DNA of 64,000 bases from Nitrososphaeraceae archaeon (lineage in GTDB: Archaea; Thermoproteota; Nitrososphaeria; Nitrososphaerales; Nitrososphaeraceae), in contig WHTU01000005.1 in assembly GCA_009377575.1 (NCBI GenBank), positions 35,724 to 99,723 on the forward strand. Reading direction: 5' to 3'. Under the pieces are notes generated by a model. It searched no databases, was not told where the DNA came from, and was given only the letters and a program-made list of their open reading frames with translations. Of this stretch, positions 61,851 through 64,000 are shown piece by piece; position 1 is the stretch's first letter, and each line of letters starts with the position of its first letter. Position numbers and translations under genes: made by a program.

Positions 61851-61972
61851 GATCGGTAAACTCAGCTAGAGTTTCTATTTAGCTGCCCGATCTGAATCGA
61901 AAATCGCCGCCCCCCTGGTCTCGCAATTCGAGTCTTAGCCAGGTTTGACAAATGACTTCTCGGTCCGGGCAG
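61851..61972. ncRNA. candidate structured RNA upstream of tfb
   Basis: Several stems fit together: CTGCCCG (61883-61889) with CGGGCAG (61966-61972) encloses CCTGG/CCAGG (61914-61918, 61939-61943) and CTCG/CGAG (61920-61923, 61929-61932) around a CAATT loop. Just upstream AAACTC/GAGTTT (61858-61863, 61869-61874) forms a small hairpin inside GATCGG/CCGATC. The region is more GC-rich than its surroundings. No known RNA family was recognised, and the strand is not determined. Confidence 0.35.
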
Positions 61973-62104
61973 ACGATGCTTTGAGTCAGTTAAATTTAGT
62001 TATGAGAACGGAACGTGTCGTCCAACTTACGAATACAGTTCAGGTGTGCGCGAGATCATAAGGAATACGCAAAGAAAACACGCGTGACCCGCAAATTCGA
62101 GTCC

Positions 62105-62114
62105 TTTAAGTATA
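62105..62114 (+). promoter_or_regulatory. TATA box of tfb
   Basis: TTTAAGTATA is centred about 26 bases upstream of the tfb ATG at 62136, the spacing of a leaderless archaeal promoter. The nearer CATATAAATA (62122-62131) is too close to the start to serve. Confidence 0.5.
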
Positions 62115-62135
62115 TGGAATGCATATAAATACCTT

Positions 62136-63050
62136 ATGCTAAGAAACAAATTATTATGTAAGAATCACAGGGATTACGAATTCACAATAACTGACCCAGA
62201 TTCTGGTGAGACAATATGTACCAGTTGTGGAGCTGTTCTCTCAGAAAGGGTGTCTCAACAAAATGTCCAAGAACGGCGATCATTCGACGCGTTACAGGAC
62301 CGGGAAAGGAGCAGGGTAGGAATGCCTAATACGCTTGCCAGACACGATAAAGGGCTTTATACTGTTATTGGCAAACCGAACAAGGACGCCAACGGCCAGG
62401 TTATAGACAACTCGATGCGGGTCATGATGGAAAGATTAAGGACATGGGATTACAGATTACAAGCACGATCTGCAACCGATAGAAATCTTAAAAGTGCCTT
62501 TATAAAGCTCGAGGCACTAAAAGGTAAGCTATCGTTACCTCAAGCCACTATCGAAAAGGCCGCCTACATCTATAGGAAAGTACAGGAAATGGGAATGATT
62601 AAAGGCAGGACTATTAATGCTGCCTTGGGAGCATCTATCTATATTTCGTGCCGAGAGGCTGGAATCACAAGAAGTTTGAATGACATAGCAGTCATAAGTA
62701 ATACGTCATATAAGGAGCTAGCCCGCACGTATAGGCTCATTGTGTTGAATTTGGATTTGAAAGTACCTATGATCGACCCAATTAAATGTGTAGCAAAACT
62801 AGCGAATAAATTGGGAATAAGCGAAATGACGAAGAGGTATGCTATCGACTACATGCGCGTGATTTCAAAAAGCGGAGTCTCTGCAGGAAAAGATCCAATG
62901 GGATTAGCAGGAGCAGTCATTTATCTTTCCTGCAGAAACCATGATCAACCGAGGACTCAAATTGAAGTGGCTAACGCCGGAGGGGTAACGGAAGTGACAC
63001 TCAGAAACAGAACTAAGGAGTTGTCCATGAAAATCCCTCAGCTCAATTAG
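62136..63050 (+). CDS. tfb: transcription initiation factor TFB
   Basis: TFB recruits RNA polymerase to TBP-bound promoters. The 304-residue protein has an N-terminal zinc ribbon, then the B-reader/linker (VQERRSFDALQDRERSRVG) and two cyclin repeats (about 108-200 and 205-300). The first zinc-ligand pair is LCKNH, that is Cys-x-x-His in place of Cys-x-x-Cys, while the second (TICTSCG) is normal. Archaeal genomes often carry several tfb genes; whether this is the main one cannot be told. Confidence 0.94.
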   Translation: MLRNKLLCKNHRDYEFTITDPDSGETICTSCGAVLSERVSQQNVQERRSFDALQDRERSRVGMPNTLARHDKGLYTVIGKPNKDANGQVIDNSMRVMMERLRTWDYRLQARSATDRNLKSAFIKLEALKGKLSLPQATIEKAAYIYRKVQEMGMIKGRTINAALGASIYISCREAGITRSLNDIAVISNTSYKELARTYRLIVLNLDLKVPMIDPIKCVAKLANKLGISEMTKRYAIDYMRVISKSGVSAGKDPMGLAGAVIYLSCRNHDQPRTQIEVANAGGVTEVTLRNRTKELSMKIPQLN

Positions 63051-63270
63051 TGGGTTCTATCCTGGTTTGGGATATACCGTTTGCTAAAGTGGTCAAGGGG
63101 CCAGTAAAAGCCAGAACGTATTGAATTTTTGAAGGTAATGCGGGATCTCGTTCAACTATCAGCGATATAGTTATCCTAAGGTGGGATGACCACTCATCTT
63201 TGCAATTTGCAAGCCTAATATAAAAATAATTTCCAAAAAATGTATAAGTAGTAAGGTAAAAGAGAGTCTT

Positions 63271-64000
63271 GTGCAGTCCGATACATTTTCTCTGAAAATA
63301 CTCGAAGCATACACAAGAGATGTTGGCAGAGGAGTAGCTCGTATCGACTATGACTCGATGGATTCTCTTAGCGCCTCAACCGGAGATGTTATTGAAATCA
63401 GGGGAGGAGAAAAAAGTAAGAGTCATAGGAGAACAGTAGCAAAGTGTTTGCCGCTATACCCTTCTGATGAAGGTAAGGGAATAATTCGTGTTGATGGTCT
63501 TGTACGAAATAATTCTGGTGTTGCTATAGGCGATACAGTAGTTGTAAGAAAGATAAAAGCAATCCCAGCTGAAAAAGTAATAGTAGCACCGCTTGAAGCA
63601 ATTCCCCCTATTGATGAAAGATATCTTGCAGATGCACTTGAAAGTGTTCCTCTGATCAAGGGTGATAACGTCATGGTTCCATATTTTGGTGGAAGGCTTA
63701 CTTTCCAGGTTATCGGGGTAAATCCTACTTCAAGTTCAAGTGAAGCATCGATCATCACCCAGAAAACCATTTTTACAATTACGAGCACTGACAATGCCTT
63801 ATCCGATAGAGTCGGACAGACAATCGCCTACGAAGACATAGGTGGCTTGAAGGACGAGATTCAAAAAGTACGTGAAATGATTGAACTTCCTTTAAGACAT
63901 CCAGAGATATTTGAGAAATTGGGAATTGAAGCTCCTAAAGGTGTGCTTCTATTTGGACCTCCTGGAACTGGTAAAACATTGTTGGCAAAAGCTGTTGCTA
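63271..64000 (+). CDS. CDC48/VCP-type AAA ATPase, 5' part
   Basis: The frame opens with GTG at 63271 and runs off the window with about 243 codons. It starts with the double-psi-barrel N domain ([27 protein letters not shown]), then the second N subdomain (about 95-180) and the start of the D1 ATPase: [20 protein letters not shown] and Walker A GPPGTGKT near the end. CDC48 unfolds and extracts proteins, feeding the archaeal proteasome. A TATA-like AATATAAAAATAA at about 63217-63229 precedes it. Confidence 0.93.
   Translation, partial: MQSDTFSLKILEAYTRDVGRGVARIDYDSMDSLSASTGDVIEIRGGEKSKSHRRTVAKCLPLYPSDEGKGIIRVDGLVRNNSGVAIGDTVVVRKIKAIPAEKVIVAPLEAIPPIDERYLADALESVPLIKGDNVMVPYFGGRLTFQVIGVNPTSSSSEASIITQKTIFTITSTDNALSDRVGQTIAYEDIGGLKDEIQKVREMIELPLRHPEIFEKLGIEAPKGVLLFGPPGTGKTLLAKAVA

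Larger units (their letters stand above)
61451..62135 (+). other. long non-coding stretch upstream of tfb with several stems
   Basis: About 685 bases with no supported gene. Stems are concentrated at 61851-61972 (listed separately). The words CGCAATTCGAGTC (61922-61934) and CGCAAATTCGAGTCC (62090-62104) form an imperfect repeat. The last 30 bases hold the tfb TATA box. Confidence 0.4.

Noticed and set aside
1..64000. CRISPR arrays, insertion sequences or prophage modules
   Set aside because: No regularly spaced repeats, transposase or phage structural gene was seen; the only mobile-element-like gene is the lone serine recombinase.

Overview
The window is an archaeal chromosome segment. The markers are a spc-type ribosomal protein cluster with the archaeal proteins eS4, eS8 and eS30, Rpo7/Spt4, TFB, a CDC48-type AAA ATPase, EndA, the beta-CASP nuclease FttA/aCPSF1, GTP-dependent dephospho-CoA kinase and an archaeal-type intron in a tRNA. 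A complete biotin pathway, ScpA/ScpB, F420-type enzymes and many GTG/TTG starts with TATA boxes about 25-30 bases upstream (leaderless transcripts) point to Nitrososphaerota (Thaumarchaeota), probably a soil or wastewater lineage related to Nitrososphaera/Nitrosocosmicus. No amo gene lies here, so ammonia oxidation is not shown. The sequence looks AT-rich by eye; composition was not computed.

Layout. 1-3.5 kb: the tail of uS17, then uL14, uL24, eS4, uL5, uS14, uS8 and uL6, tightly packed. 3.7-7.2 kb: an operon of a sugar-nucleotide transferase, a luciferase-like oxidoreductase, an SCP2-type thiolase and a DUF35 zinc-ribbon/OB protein. 7.3-8.5 kb: an intron-containing tRNA-Asn, an empty stretch and a serine recombinase. 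8.5-18.3 kb: bioA/bioD, bioF/bioB and birA, interspersed with an asparagine-synthase-like ATPase, a winged-helix protein, threonine synthase and a UbiA prenyltransferase. 18.3-28.4 kb: glycerate kinase, trpE, an alcohol dehydrogenase, a DhnA-type aldolase, ilvB-ilvN and a leuB-like dehydrogenase. 28.4-35.8 kb: tiny zinc proteins, mrp with dephospho-CoA kinase, rpo7-spt4, and NAD synthesis (nadC, nadA, nadX) around eS30. 35.9-46.5 kb: a double SDR protein, EndA with a DUF47-like protein, homoserine dehydrogenase, TauE, two mini zinc fingers, FttA, a regulator and a site-2 protease. 46.7-49.9 kb: scpA-scpB, eS8 and a phosphoesterase. 50-55 kb: carA-carB. 55-64 kb: a secreted lectin-like protein, a large membrane protein with a spermidine-synthase-like domain, TFB and the start of a CDC48 ATPase.

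How the genes fit together. Most of the window is anabolic housekeeping: biotin and its ligase (which would charge a biotin carboxylase encoded elsewhere), branched-chain amino acids, threonine, tryptophan, NAD, CoA and carbamoyl phosphate. Genes for RNA processing and transcription are interleaved with these.

The most striking observation is in carB. A 28-base palindromic segment at 53511-53538 interrupts the most conserved part of the N-terminus and shifts the frame. Removing it restores a normal CarB start. It may be a small archaeal intron, and the splicing endonuclease EndA and an intron-bearing tRNA lie in the same window. Other leads are a Leu-rich leader ORF before ilvB, an 11-base motif shared by the bioA/bioD and birA promoters, and several structured non-coding stretches.
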